Part shown: piece by piece, positions 15,680-24,418 of the stretch | Layout: each line of letters opens with the position of its first letter | Numbering within the stretch: position 1 is the first letter of the stretch | Source of the DNA: Lutispora saccharofermentans | GTDB taxonomy: Bacteria > Bacillota > Clostridia > Lutisporales > Lutisporaceae | Assembly (NCBI RefSeq): GCF_024363565.1 | Contig: NZ_JAJEKE010000003.1 | Span: 1-64,000, forward strand | Reading direction: 5' to 3' | Length of the DNA: 64,000 nt | Made by a program: the position numbers and the translations under genes | The notes under the pieces: model-generated | What the model saw: only the letters and a program-made list of their open reading frames with translations | Databases searched by the model: none | What the model was told of the DNA's origin: nothing

Positions 15680-16949
15680 ATATTAAAGTTACCGCACGCA
15701 CTTTATTATCCGATGTAAAAAGAGGGAAAATGTTATAATCGTATGTTTTGACATTGCCCAGATCGTCTGTGATACTTTTTATCTGATTAAGCAAATTGAT
15801 GCTTTTATCGAACATATTTTCTTTGATGTCCTCTAAAAGATGGTTAAAAAGGCTGATCTGAAAGATGTCTAAGCCGATAGGAGTAAAATTAAGACCGATA
15901 ATTTTTCTTGCTCTATCATTGAAAATAGTGATCCTGCGCTCTTTGTTGAACACGACGACACCCTTATTATGATTTTCAATAAGGCATTCTTTCAGCTCAT
16001 TTGAATTTCTCACCTTTAATATTTGCTCTTCCAATTCTTTGTTCAAAACCTGCAAGCTCTTTGTTTTGGTATCGATCTGTGATTTCAGATAAACGCTTAT
16101 CCGCAGCGAAACGAAGATGATTATTGATGCTATGACGGATATAACAATAAAAGTTATCAGATAAGTCCTGAATACTGTTTTTGAAATATTTTCATCAGGG
16201 ATCCATTTATCGAGGATGCGGTCCATATTGCCTGAGATTTTTAGCTTAAAAATCTCATCGTTGATGATTTGAAGCACATTTTTATCGTTGCTGTTCATTG
16301 CTATGCCATAATCGATCGTGGCGATATAGTTATCTGAGATAGTATATTTCTTAGAATCCTTGCTTTCTGAGATCAATTTTTTGAGCGAAGCGCGAGGTCC
16401 GATCAATATATCAAGGTTTTGATTTTTAAATACATTGTAGGCTTCCTGGGTGGTGGATGAAATCCAGCAGGGCAGGCTGATGATCGGTGTTATTTCATTG
16501 ATTTCGGCAACGCTTCTTTCTGTTGCGGCGGAATAAGCGTATGAATTCAGCGGATACTTCGTAATATCCACTTTGTTTTTGTAGGACATAATGCTTATGT
16601 TGTCCTGGGATATAGGGGTGGAATACATCAAATTGTATTTGTCCTTTTGACTCAGGGGTACGCCGAGTATCAGGCTGACCTCGTTGTTTTTTAATGCCTT
16701 GACAGCCTCTGTATAATTATCATACGGGATATAGTTAAAATCTGTTTTAAGAGCAGATCCTATTTTATTTAGAATTTCAACATGGGCTCCTATTATTTTG
16801 CCATCTTGTATATATTGATAAGGAGGAGAAAAAGGAACTACGGCAACATCGTATGTTTTGTTTACTGCATAAGCAGCCGATGGCATTGAAAGGAGCAATA
16901 AAAGGGCTGATAACAGCATTATTATGATTTTTCTATTATTTATGTTCAT
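15636..16949 (-). CDS. Sensor part of a frameshifted histidine kinase: periplasmic-binding-like domain, membrane segment and PAS
   Basis: A signal peptide (IIIMLLSALLLLLSMPSAAYA) is followed by a type 3 solute-binding-like sensor domain (YDVAVVPFSPPYQYIQDGK to MDRILDKWIPDE), one membrane helix (YLITFIVISVIASIIIFVSL), a coiled coil and a PAS domain ending FDDITEQQNLERAA, where it stops. The kinase domain follows in another frame. The sensor should bind an amino-acid-like or peptide ligand outside the cell, which matches the divergent peptide transporter. The start at 16949 follows GGGAGG on the minus strand; the longer frame to 16994 runs into the hairpin. Whether this is pseudogenization, a phase-variable tract or a sequencing error cannot be decided here. 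Confidence 0.8.
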   Translation of the reverse strand: MNINNRKIIIMLLSALLLLLSMPSAAYAVNKTYDVAVVPFSPPYQYIQDGKIIGAHVEILNKIGSALKTDFNYIPYDNYTEAVKALKNNEVSLILGVPLSQKDKYNLMYSTPISQDNISIMSYKNKVDITKYPLNSYAYSAATERSVAEINEITPIISLPCWISSTTQEAYNVFKNQNLDILIGPRASLKKLISESKDSKKYTISDNYIATIDYGIAMNSNDKNVLQIINDEIFKLKISGNMDRILDKWIPDENISKTVFRTYLITFIVISVIASIIIFVSLRISVYLKSQIDTKTKSLQVLNKELEEQILKVRNSNELKECLIENHNKGVVVFNKERRITIFNDRARKIIGLNFTPIGLDIFQISLFNHLLEDIKENMFDKSINLLNQIKSITDDLGNVKTYDYNIFPLFTSDNKVRAVTLIFDDITEQQNLERAA

Positions 16950-16978
16950 TTTAGACCTCCCAGCTATTTGGACTTCTG

Positions 16979-17036
16979 TTGAACGAGACTTCATTCAGAG
17001 GGGGTTGAATCCCCCTCTGAATGAAGTCTCGTTCAA
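16979..17036. repeat. Perfect 26-bp inverted repeat between divergent kinase and transporter genes
   Basis: TTGAACGAGACTTCATTCAG plus AGGGGG (16979-17004) is exactly complementary to 17011-17036, with a 6-base loop TTGAAT. No T-run follows on either strand in the terminator position, although A residues follow on the plus strand. It sits in the 182-bp region between the divergent sensor kinase and peptide transporter, where an operator or an RNA hairpin in the transporter leader would act. Confidence 0.7.
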
Positions 17037-17131
17037 AAAAGATCTTTGCTTATTAATCATGATAGGAGGGAGTATTACTTTAACTATTTAATTTTCTAAA
17101 AAGTAAATAACGAAAGGGAAGGGATACGAGT

Positions 17132-18700
17132 ATGAAAAAAACAAGAATAATTTCCTGTCTATTATTGGTAGTAATGTTATTCACACTAACCGCTTGTGCT
17201 GGACAAGAGGCCCAATCAACAAATGGAAATTCCACTGGTAGTACAGGTGAAGAAGCTTCTTCCGCGAAGAAACGTGATGATTTAGTTATTGGTATTCAAA
17301 AGTTTTCTCCAACATTGGACACTACTAAAACAGCAGATATTATGTTACCTCAGTTTCAGATTTTTGATGGACTTGTAAGAGACTACAACGGGGAGATAGT
17401 ACCTGCGCTTGCAAAAAGTTGGGTATTTGCTGATGACGCTAAATCCATTACTTTCAAGTTACGACCCAGCACCAAGTTCCATAACGGAGATCCTATTACG
17501 GCTGAAGATGTAGTATTTTCAATCAATAGAGCAGCAGCATCTCCATTTGTAACTATAATGGCTTCTGCGATCGATAAAGCCGAAAAAATTGATGAACAGA
17601 CTGTATTGGTAAATTTCAAGTATCCATATGGACCAGGATTAAAATATTTTACTACTACCGCTCTTTATATTATGAATAAAAAAGCTATTGAAGCTGATGA
17701 AGATGGATACGGTAAGAATCCAGTGGGATCGGGGCCATATGTACTTAAAGAGTGGATACCTGGTGAAAAAATAGTAATGGAAGCATTCAGCGGCTATTAT
17801 GCCGGTGAGCCTGCAATTAAAAAGATTACTTATATACAGATTCCTGACCCCAGTACTCTTCTTATTGCATTAGAGAAGGGTGAAATTGATATCATTGATA
17901 GTAATACCCCTGAAGAAGCACGTCAATCACTTATCGATAACAAGAAGCTTCAATATGCAGAGTGTGATTCAAATGCGTTCTTAAATATTATGTTTAACAA
18001 CACAAAAGGACCATTTGCAGACAAGCGAGTAAGGGAAGCAGTTAGCTATGCAGTTGACAGGCAGGAGCTAATAGATGGAGCTAAGAATGGAATGGCTGCA
18101 CCATTAGAGGCAGCGCTTCTGACATCATGTCCTGAGTATCCGGTTGACTTCAAAGCCAATCCATATGACCTTGAAAAGGCAAAGGCATTGCTTACAGAGG
18201 CAGGATATCCTGATGGTTTTACCGTAAAGATGAAGACTATCGATTCTCCCACATATTCTAAGCCTACAGAAATCATTCAGGCACAGTTGAAGAAAATAGG
18301 AATAAATATTGAAATAGAAATCATGGAACGTGGCAAGTATATGGACGACGTCACAAATAAGGGCGATTTTGATATCACATTCTGGGCAATAGTAGCTAAG
18401 GTTCCCGATGCTGATTTTTGCCAGTATTCCTTCTTCCACAGCGAAAACCTTAAAGGCAAAGGAAATTACATGGGGATCAATAATCCGGAATTGGACAAAC
18501 TCCTAAGTGAAGGGAGAGCTTGTCTGGATCTTGAGAAAAGGAAAGAAATATATGCTAAAGCTTGCGAAATCATAAAGGAAGAAACAATGCTTGTTCCATT
18601 GTTTATGGCTAAAAGAACATTAGCGGCTAATACAAATTTAACAGGGTTGGAATTAAGGCCTGATAATCTGCGTAGATATATTTACGCAGATTGGAAATAA
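17132..18700 (+). CDS. Peptide ABC transporter substrate-binding lipoprotein (DppA/OppA family)
   Basis: 522 residues, SBP_bac_5 type. The lipobox LTAC puts the mature Cys at about residue 22, after a hydrophobic signal, followed by a Ser/Thr/Gly-rich linker. Family hallmarks include LAKSWVFADDAKSITFKLRP, FHNGDPITAEDVVFSINRA, GSGPYVLKEW and RVREAVSYAVDRQELI. It captures peptides or related ligands at the membrane surface for the permeases encoded next. First gene of a five-gene transporter operon (17132-22563). GGGAAGGG precedes the start. Confidence 0.92.
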   Translation: MKKTRIISCLLLVVMLFTLTACAGQEAQSTNGNSTGSTGEEASSAKKRDDLVIGIQKFSPTLDTTKTADIMLPQFQIFDGLVRDYNGEIVPALAKSWVFADDAKSITFKLRPSTKFHNGDPITAEDVVFSINRAAASPFVTIMASAIDKAEKIDEQTVLVNFKYPYGPGLKYFTTTALYIMNKKAIEADEDGYGKNPVGSGPYVLKEWIPGEKIVMEAFSGYYAGEPAIKKITYIQIPDPSTLLIALEKGEIDIIDSNTPEEARQSLIDNKKLQYAECDSNAFLNIMFNNTKGPFADKRVREAVSYAVDRQELIDGAKNGMAAPLEAALLTSCPEYPVDFKANPYDLEKAKALLTEAGYPDGFTVKMKTIDSPTYSKPTEIIQAQLKKIGINIEIEIMERGKYMDDVTNKGDFDITFWAIVAKVPDADFCQYSFFHSENLKGKGNYMGINNPELDKLLSEGRACLDLEKRKEIYAKACEIIKEETMLVPLFMAKRTLAANTNLTGLELRPDNLRRYIYADWK

Positions 18701-18721
18701 TTAACAAGAACTGATGCAAAA

Positions 18722-18751
18722 ATGTTGCAGGCATTTCTATGCCTGCAACAT
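18722..18751 (+). other. Intercistronic RNA hairpin between binding-protein and permease genes
   Basis: ATGTTGCAGGCA (18722-18733) pairs perfectly with TGCCTGCAACAT (18740-18751) around the loop TTTCTA. There is no T-run, so it is more likely an mRNA-stabilising or attenuating hairpin that raises binding-protein output relative to the permeases than a terminator. Confidence 0.6.
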
Positions 18752-18764
18752 GTTAGGAGGCAAA

Positions 18765-19697
18765 ATGTTTAGGTATATTTTGAAGAGGTTATTCTTAATG
18801 ATACCGGTAATGGTGGGAATATCTTTTATCTTATTCTCTATTTTAAATTTAACTCCGGGTGATCCTGCCAGGCTCATGCTTGGTGAAGGCGCAACGGAAG
18901 AAGCTGTTGCAATGTTAAGAGAAGAGATGGGATTGAACGAAAACTTCTTTATCAGATATGGCAAATATGTTCTCGGGATATGCAAGGGTGACTTTGGCAT
19001 CTCTTATGTATCCAAGGCTCCCACTTCTCAAGAGATACTGGTTCGTTTCCCAGTTACTGTAAAACTGGCATTATGCGGTATCTCATTTGCGATAATTCTG
19101 GGAATTCCGATAGGAATTATATCGGCTGTGAGGCAGTATACGATAATAGATACAGTTAGCTTGATCACAACATTAGTATTAACATCAATGCCGGGATTTT
19201 GGCTTGGATTAATGCTTATATTAATATTTTCACTAAAGCTGGATTTAATGCCTACTACAGGAGCTGACACATGGATACATTTTATACTGCCTACAATAAC
19301 ATTGTCTTCCATAACCCTTGCTACACTGATAAGAATGACACGCTCAACCATGCTAGAGGTGATAAGGCAAGATTATATAAGGACAGCTAAATCAAAAGGG
19401 GCTTCTGAAAAAAGGATAATATTTAAGCATGCATTAAGAAATGCGTTGCTGCCAGTTGTTACAGTAATAGGTATAAACTTTGGAATTTTATTGGGCGGAG
19501 CTGTAATTACAGAGAGCGTTTTTGCAATAAATGGCCTAGGAACATTAGTTGTAGAAGCGGTAAAAATGAAGGATGCACCGGTAGTTATAGGTGCAGTGCT
19601 GCTAATTGCTTTTGTTGGTGGTCTTGTTAACCTATTGGTCGACATTTTATATACCTATATTGACCCTAGGGTTAAGACACAGTTTTCGAAAGGGTAG
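18765..19697 (+). CDS. Peptide ABC transporter permease (DppB/OppB family)
   Basis: 310 residues and six membrane segments. It opens MFRYILKRLFLMIPVMVGIS, followed by TPGDPARLMLGEGAT, the DppB N-terminal signature. The EAA loop (RTAKSKGASEKRIIFKHALRNALLP) contacts the ATPase. ATG 18765 is chosen because AGGAGG lies 4 bases upstream; the frame extends to 18714 but that part covers the hairpin. The next gene starts immediately after the stop. Confidence 0.92.
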   Translation: MFRYILKRLFLMIPVMVGISFILFSILNLTPGDPARLMLGEGATEEAVAMLREEMGLNENFFIRYGKYVLGICKGDFGISYVSKAPTSQEILVRFPVTVKLALCGISFAIILGIPIGIISAVRQYTIIDTVSLITTLVLTSMPGFWLGLMLILIFSLKLDLMPTTGADTWIHFILPTITLSSITLATLIRMTRSTMLEVIRQDYIRTAKSKGASEKRIIFKHALRNALLPVVTVIGINFGILLGGAVITESVFAINGLGTLVVEAVKMKDAPVVIGAVLLIAFVGGLVNLLVDILYTYIDPRVKTQFSKG

Positions 19698-19703
19698 GTG
19701 GCT

Positions 19704-20594
19704 ATGGAGGTTAATTTTGAAAAGGGAGTAAATTTTAAAAACATTAAAAAACGCAGCCAACTTAAAGCAATATGGTTTAGGTTTAGCAAGAATAAACTCG
19801 CAATGTTCGGCTTGATCCTATTTGCTATAACGATTATTTTTACTGTTGGGGCACCAGTGTTTATAAGTTATGATGCTGCAATTGAGCAGAACATCTCAAA
19901 AAAGCTAATATCCCCGGGAAAAGAATACATATTCGGGACAGATATGTATGGGAGGGACATGTTTGCCAGAGTGATTTATGGCGGAAGGATATCGTTGTTA
20001 GTCGGTTTATCAACGGTAATCATTTCATTGTTCTTTGGCTCGTTAATTGGGTCTTTGGCAGCTTATTACGGTGGCAGGATTGATAATATCCTGATGCGTA
20101 TTATGGATGTTTTTTTGGCAATCCCAAGCATTTTGATGGCAATAGCTGTTGTTGCGGCACTTGGACAAGGCATTGTAAACATTTTAATTGCGATGAGCAT
20201 GTCAAGGATACCACAGTTTGCCCGCATAGTGAGATCGGCAATATTGTCGATCAAGGGGCAAGAATTTATAGAAGCAGCAAAAGCCTGTGGAACAAGTGAT
20301 GCAAGAATAATTGCAAGGCATATTTTACCCAATGCTATCGGACCTATTGTTGTACAAGCTTCATTAAATGTTGCTGGTGCAATTTTAGGTATAGCGGGTT
20401 TGAGTTTCGTTGGTTTGGGAATCACTCCGCCTACTCCTGAATGGGGATCATTGTTATCTGGTGCGCGCAGCCAAATGAGATATTATCCATATTTGGTTAC
20501 AATACCCGGGCTAGCTATTATGGTAGCTGTCTTATCACTCAACTTGATAGGCGACGGCTTAAGGGATGCATTAGATCCAAGATTGAAAAATTAG
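19704..20594 (+). CDS. Peptide ABC transporter permease (DppC/OppC family)
   Basis: About 296 residues. The N-terminal OppC_N segment (WFRFSKNKLAMFGLILFAIT) is followed by FGTDMYGRDMFARVIYGGRISL and the EAA loop EAAKACGTSDARIIARHILPN. Heterodimer partner of the preceding permease. The start is ambiguous between GTG 19698, immediately after the upstream stop, and ATG 19704; the ATG is reported. Confidence 0.92.
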   Translation: MEVNFEKGVNFKNIKKRSQLKAIWFRFSKNKLAMFGLILFAITIIFTVGAPVFISYDAAIEQNISKKLISPGKEYIFGTDMYGRDMFARVIYGGRISLLVGLSTVIISLFFGSLIGSLAAYYGGRIDNILMRIMDVFLAIPSILMAIAVVAALGQGIVNILIAMSMSRIPQFARIVRSAILSIKGQEFIEAAKACGTSDARIIARHILPNAIGPIVVQASLNVAGAILGIAGLSFVGLGITPPTPEWGSLLSGARSQMRYYPYLVTIPGLAIMVAVLSLNLIGDGLRDALDPRLKN

Positions 20595-20613
20595 CTTGAA
20601 TTGGAGAAAAGTT

Positions 20614-21585
20614 ATGGATAAATTGTTGGAAATAAAAGATTTGAATGTCACATATAAAACTGATGAGGCTTTGATTTATGCAGTTAACGGCCTCAATTTA
20701 GCTTTAAATAAAGGTGAAACATTGGGAGTTGTTGGAGAAACCGGAGCTGGTAAAACAACAACAGCTTTAAGCATTATGAGACTGTTGCCTGATAAGGTAG
20801 GGAGAATTACTAGAGGTTCAATATACCTGGATGGAATGGAGATAACAAAAAAAACTGAAGCTGATATGAGGCTCATAAGAGGGAATACGGTTTCAATGAT
20901 TTTTCAGGACCCGATGACCAGTTTGAATCCAACAATGACTATTGGCAGTCAAATTGCAGAAGTATTGCAATTGCACAACAACAATAATAAAGAAGCCATC
21001 AGCGACAGAGTCAACGAGATATTAAAGCTTGTAGGCATTTCCCCCGAAAGGCAAAATGATTACCCCCACCAGTTTTCAGGCGGGATGAAGCAGAGAGTGG
21101 TGATCGCCATCGCATTGGCATGCGAGCCCAAGCTTTTATTGGCTGATGAGCCTACTACAGCTTTGGATGTCACTATCCAAGCCCAGGTCCTGCAAATGAT
21201 GCGTGAGCTTAAGCGCGAATTAAACACCTCGATGATACTTATCACTCATGATTTGGGCGTTGTTGCTCAGACCTGCGACAAGGTGGCAATCATGTATGCG
21301 GGTGAGATCGTAGAGAATGGAATGATTGAAGATATCTTTGAAGGTGCTGCCCACCATCCGTACACGGAAGGGCTATTCGGTTCGATACCCGATTTAACAA
21401 AATCTACAAGGCGATTGAACCCTATTGACGGGCTGATGCCTGATCCTACCAACCTTCCATCAGGATGTGCATTTCATCCGAGATGCCCTAAGTGCATGGA
21501 TATTTGCAAGACTGAAAAGGCAGAGCCTGTGTTGATCGGCTCACATGAGATTAAGTGCCATTTTGTACGGAATTCCAATCAGTAG
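20614..21585 (+). CDS. Peptide ABC transporter ATP-binding protein (DppD/OppD family)
   Basis: 323 residues. Walker A GETGAGKTT, Q-loop IFQDPMTSLNP, signature FSGGMKQRVVIA, Walker B LLADEPTTALD and switch H in LITHDLG are all intact. The C-terminal oligopeptide-transporter extension contains the cysteine pattern CAFHPRCPKCMDIC, which in this family can hold a [4Fe-4S] cluster. The ATG at 20614 follows GGAGAAAAG; the frame opens earlier with a TTG. Confidence 0.93.
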   Translation: MDKLLEIKDLNVTYKTDEALIYAVNGLNLALNKGETLGVVGETGAGKTTTALSIMRLLPDKVGRITRGSIYLDGMEITKKTEADMRLIRGNTVSMIFQDPMTSLNPTMTIGSQIAEVLQLHNNNNKEAISDRVNEILKLVGISPERQNDYPHQFSGGMKQRVVIAIALACEPKLLLADEPTTALDVTIQAQVLQMMRELKRELNTSMILITHDLGVVAQTCDKVAIMYAGEIVENGMIEDIFEGAAHHPYTEGLFGSIPDLTKSTRRLNPIDGLMPDPTNLPSGCAFHPRCPKCMDICKTEKAEPVLIGSHEIKCHFVRNSNQ

Positions 21586-21609
21586 TAAACAAAAGGAAGG
21601 ATACAAAAA

Positions 21610-22563
21610 ATGAATACACCTCTAATCCAAACAAAAAATTTAAAAAAATATTTTGGTACACCGAAGGGTGATTTGCATGCTGTCGATAATGTGAATATTG
21701 ATATTAATAAAGGAAAGACACTTGGTGTAGTGGGAGAGTCAGGATGCGGAAAGTCTACTTTAGGACGTGTTATTCTGAGATTGCTGGAGCCCACATTCGG
21801 TGAAGTCATATATAACGGAAATGATATTATACATTTAAACCAGAAACAAATGAACAATATTCGCCAAAAAATGCAGATAATATTTCAAGATCCATATGCT
21901 TCATTGAATCCAAGAATGACTGTAAGTGAGATAATAGCTGAACCTATAAAAGTCTGCAAAATAATTAAAGATAAAGAGGAACTTAACCAGCGTGTATTTG
22001 ATTTAATGAAAATAGTTGGATTAGACTACCGGTTTATAAATACCTATCCCCATGAAATGGATGGAGGAAGGCGCCAAAGGATTGGAATAGCAAGGGCACT
22101 TGCATTAAACCCCGAATTTATTGTGTGCGACGAACCGGTTTCTGCTTTAGATGTATCTATACAAGCACAAATATTAAATTTAATGATGGATTTGCAGGAA
22201 GACCATGGCTTGACGTATATGTTCATTACACACGATCTAAGTGTCGTAAAACATATAAGTGATGAAATAATGGTTATGTATTTAGGACAGTGTGTTGAAA
22301 AAGCACCATCGGAAGAGCTATTTGCTAATCCGCTGCATCCATATACCCAAGCTTTGCTGGATGCAATACCCATAGCAAGCTTAAAAGAAAGAGATAAACT
22401 AAGAAAAATAATCAAGGGAGAAGTCACCAGTCCTATCAATCCGAAGCCCGGATGCAGGTTTGCAAGCCGGTGCTTCCATGTGACGGCAGAATGTAAAAAT
22501 GATGGTCTGGGATTGGTTGAAGTATCGCAAGGACATTATGTTTCTTGCATATTGCATAAATAA
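21610..22563 (+). CDS. Peptide ABC transporter ATP-binding protein (DppF/OppF family)
   Basis: 317 residues. Walker [11 protein letters not shown]-loop IFQDPYASLNP, Walker [12 protein letters not shown] and ITHDLSV are intact. The signature reads MDGGRRQRIGIARAL instead of the usual LSGGQRQR: Ser is replaced by Asp, which is unusual because that Ser contacts ATP gamma-phosphate, so one of the two ATP sites may be weakened. The C-terminal cysteines (CRFASRCFHVTAEC) match the family. AAGGAAGG provides the ribosome site. Confidence 0.93.
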   Translation: MNTPLIQTKNLKKYFGTPKGDLHAVDNVNIDINKGKTLGVVGESGCGKSTLGRVILRLLEPTFGEVIYNGNDIIHLNQKQMNNIRQKMQIIFQDPYASLNPRMTVSEIIAEPIKVCKIIKDKEELNQRVFDLMKIVGLDYRFINTYPHEMDGGRRQRIGIARALALNPEFIVCDEPVSALDVSIQAQILNLMMDLQEDHGLTYMFITHDLSVVKHISDEIMVMYLGQCVEKAPSEELFANPLHPYTQALLDAIPIASLKERDKLRKIIKGEVTSPINPKPGCRFASRCFHVTAECKNDGLGLVEVSQGHYVSCILHK

Positions 22564-22589
22564 TATTGCAAAAGATAGGAGTTTTAGAA

Positions 22590-23384
22590 ATGAATATAAC
22601 AAAGTATGAATTAGCAAAAATGACATGGAAAGAAGCAGAGCATATTTTTAAGCAGGACAAAGTTTTTCTGATACCCTTAGGGTCTATGGAAGAGCATGGA
22701 CCCCAGTCTGTTTTAGGGGATTATATGGCCGCGGAAGAGGCGGCAAAAGAGATCGCCAAAAGATCGGGAGCTGTTATGGTTCCCACCATACCCTTTGGAT
22801 ACTCCGAATATTTCAGGGATTATCCGGGGACCATTTCATTTTCTCCAAAGACGATGTATAGAGTCATAGCAGATATTTTTGAATGCCTTATAGAGCATGG
22901 AGCAAAAAAGTTCCTGATCGTCAATGGCCATGGAGGGAATATGTCCATTATCGAAATGTTTGGCCGTGACTTAAGGCGCGAAAAGGGGGTCATGATAGCT
23001 AAGTTTGATCTGTGGCAGGTATTATCGCCCCAAATGAAAGAAGAGCTTTATGGCGAGAATGTAAGCAAGTGTATGGGCCATGGCGCGGAGCCCGTCACTT
23101 CCGTAATGAAATATTTGCGGCCCGAGGACATCAGAATGGATCTGGTGGGCGAAATGGACAAGGTATATAAATGGCAGGATTTTGAAATGGCAAGCTTAGC
23201 AAAGACGAAGGTTGCGGGAATGGAAGCCAGCATTTATTTCAATGTCAAAGATATTACAGATCAGGGATGCCTTGCCGATCCGCATTATGGCAGTGCGGAA
23301 ATAGGGAAAAGGATATTTGAGCGCATGGTTGAAGTCGGCTGTGAGTTTGTAAAGCGAATAGAAAATTCCAAAATGGAAATTTAA
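22590..23384 (+). CDS. Creatininase-family amidohydrolase
   Basis: 264 residues. Metal-site pattern of the creatininase/mycofactocin MftE superfamily: GSMEEHGPQSVLGDYMAAEE (Glu, His, Asp), VNGHGGN and GHGAEPVTSVM. Members hydrolyse cyclic or linear amides (creatinine, formamides, small peptides). It sits 26 bases behind the transporter ATPase and is probably in the same operon, so it may open an imported cyclic amide; the actual substrate is unknown. ATG 22590 follows TAGGAG by 8 bases. Confidence 0.85.
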   Translation: MNITKYELAKMTWKEAEHIFKQDKVFLIPLGSMEEHGPQSVLGDYMAAEEAAKEIAKRSGAVMVPTIPFGYSEYFRDYPGTISFSPKTMYRVIADIFECLIEHGAKKFLIVNGHGGNMSIIEMFGRDLRREKGVMIAKFDLWQVLSPQMKEELYGENVSKCMGHGAEPVTSVMKYLRPEDIRMDLVGEMDKVYKWQDFEMASLAKTKVAGMEASIYFNVKDITDQGCLADPHYGSAEIGKRIFERMVEVGCEFVKRIENSKMEI

Positions 23385-23399
23385 TGTGAGGTTATGAAT

Positions 23400-24083
23400 A
23401 TGTATACGATTAATAAATCTAACAGAAAAGCCAGTCAAGAGCTGATCGATGAATTCTCAAAATTCGGTGTCGCTTTGATTGCAGATTCGATGGGAAGATA
23501 TGGTGCAATGAAACCATATATAAAGCCAATTGCCTATGGAAGGAAAATGAAGGGCAGGGCTGTTACAGTCCAGACATACCGTTCCGATAATCTTATGCTT
23601 CATGTTGCTTTGGGAATGGCCCAGGAGGGCGATGTGCTTGTGGTAGATGCCGGAGAAGTAACAAATGCCGGGTTATGGGGTGATCTTATGACCCAGATGG
23701 CATGCATAAAGAAAATCGGCGGCATCGTTACGGATGGAGCAGTGAGGGACAGGGAAGAGCTTATTGAATCGGGATTGCCGGTTTATTGTAAAAGCATAAG
23801 CCCGCTGGGAGGCTTTAAATCTGTCGGAGGTTCTGTCAATACGGAGATTTCATGCGGCGGAGTGGTGGTGTCGCCAGGCGATATCATCATAGGTGACGAT
23901 GACGGAGTGGCAGTGATCCCTCTGGAAGAGGCAGGAGAAATTTTGGAAGCATGCAAAAAGAATCAGGCAAAGGAAGATGAGATTTCAGAAAAAATGAAGC
24001 AGGGCATAACACTTTTTGAACTGCTGGGGCTGCAGGAGCAGATAAACAAATTAGGGCTAATCATTCCGGAAGATAAAGAATAG
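23400..24083 (+). CDS. RraA-like protein (aldolase/decarboxylase type)
   Basis: 227 residues of the RraA/HMG-aldolase superfamily. It contains GDVLVVDAGEVTNAGLWGDL and TDGAVRDREEL, with the Arg-Asp pair that binds substrate and divalent metal in 4-hydroxy-4-methyl-2-oxoglutarate aldolases and oxaloacetate decarboxylases. This catalytic signature argues against a pure RNase E inhibitor role. It lies 15 bases behind the creatininase-like gene. ATG 23400 has ideal spacing to GTGAGG; an ATG at 23394 is too close to it. Confidence 0.82.
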   Translation: MYTINKSNRKASQELIDEFSKFGVALIADSMGRYGAMKPYIKPIAYGRKMKGRAVTVQTYRSDNLMLHVALGMAQEGDVLVVDAGEVTNAGLWGDLMTQMACIKKIGGIVTDGAVRDREELIESGLPVYCKSISPLGGFKSVGGSVNTEISCGGVVVSPGDIIIGDDDGVAVIPLEEAGEILEACKKNQAKEDEISEKMKQGITLFELLGLQEQINKLGLIIPEDKE

Positions 24084-24128
24084 TAAAATTAACGTGGTTG
24101 ATCTATTATGCAGGGCAGGGGTGAGAAT

Positions 24129-24401
24129 ATGAAAAAGATTATATTATTTGGGAGCAAATACTGAGGCGGATGTGAACCTATGAAGGAGTTCCTTTCAAAA
24201 AACGAAATCAAGTTTGTTTACTTGGATATATCAGAGAATCTTTTTAACCTGAAAGTTTTTCTTAAATATCGGGATAGCCGGCCGGAATTTAATCAAATAA
24301 AAGAAAGCGGACGAGTGGGCATACCCTGTATAGTTGTTAATAAAGGGGAAAGAGTCTTATTTGATAAGATTGATATAGAGCAATTACGAGATCAAATATA
24401 A
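24129..24401 (+). CDS. Selenocysteine-containing glutaredoxin-like protein (in-frame UGA at 24162-24164)
   Basis: Reading from ATG 24129 (GGGGTGAG 6 bases upstream) gives MKKIILFGSKY, a UGA codon, then GGCEPMKEFLSKNEIKFVYL and a normal thioredoxin-fold C-terminus with the cis-Pro motif VGIPCIVVNKGE. The UGA occupies the first position of the redox motif (U-G-G-C, residues 12-15), where glutaredoxins have Cys. This indicates selenocysteine rather than a nonsense mutation: beta-strand 1 lies upstream of the UGA and helix 1 downstream, in one frame. A possible bacterial SECIS hairpin follows (GAACC 24174-24178 with GG-A-GTTC 24184-24190, loop TATGAA-like). Automated callers would start at ATG 24180 and lose the active site. 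It sits between rraA-like and M20 genes, probably in the same operon. Confidence 0.82.
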
Positions 24402-24418
24402 AAGAAGATTTATTGATA

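Noticed and set aside
17037..17131. Sigma-54 promoter for peptide transporter A
   Set aside because: The adjacent regulator is NtrC-type, but no GG-N10-GC pair with adequate flanks is found between the hairpin and the first transporter gene on either strand.
24180..24401. Glutaredoxin fragment starting at ATG 24180
   Set aside because: This would lack beta-strand 1 and the redox motif. The upstream in-frame UGA reading explains the gene far better.
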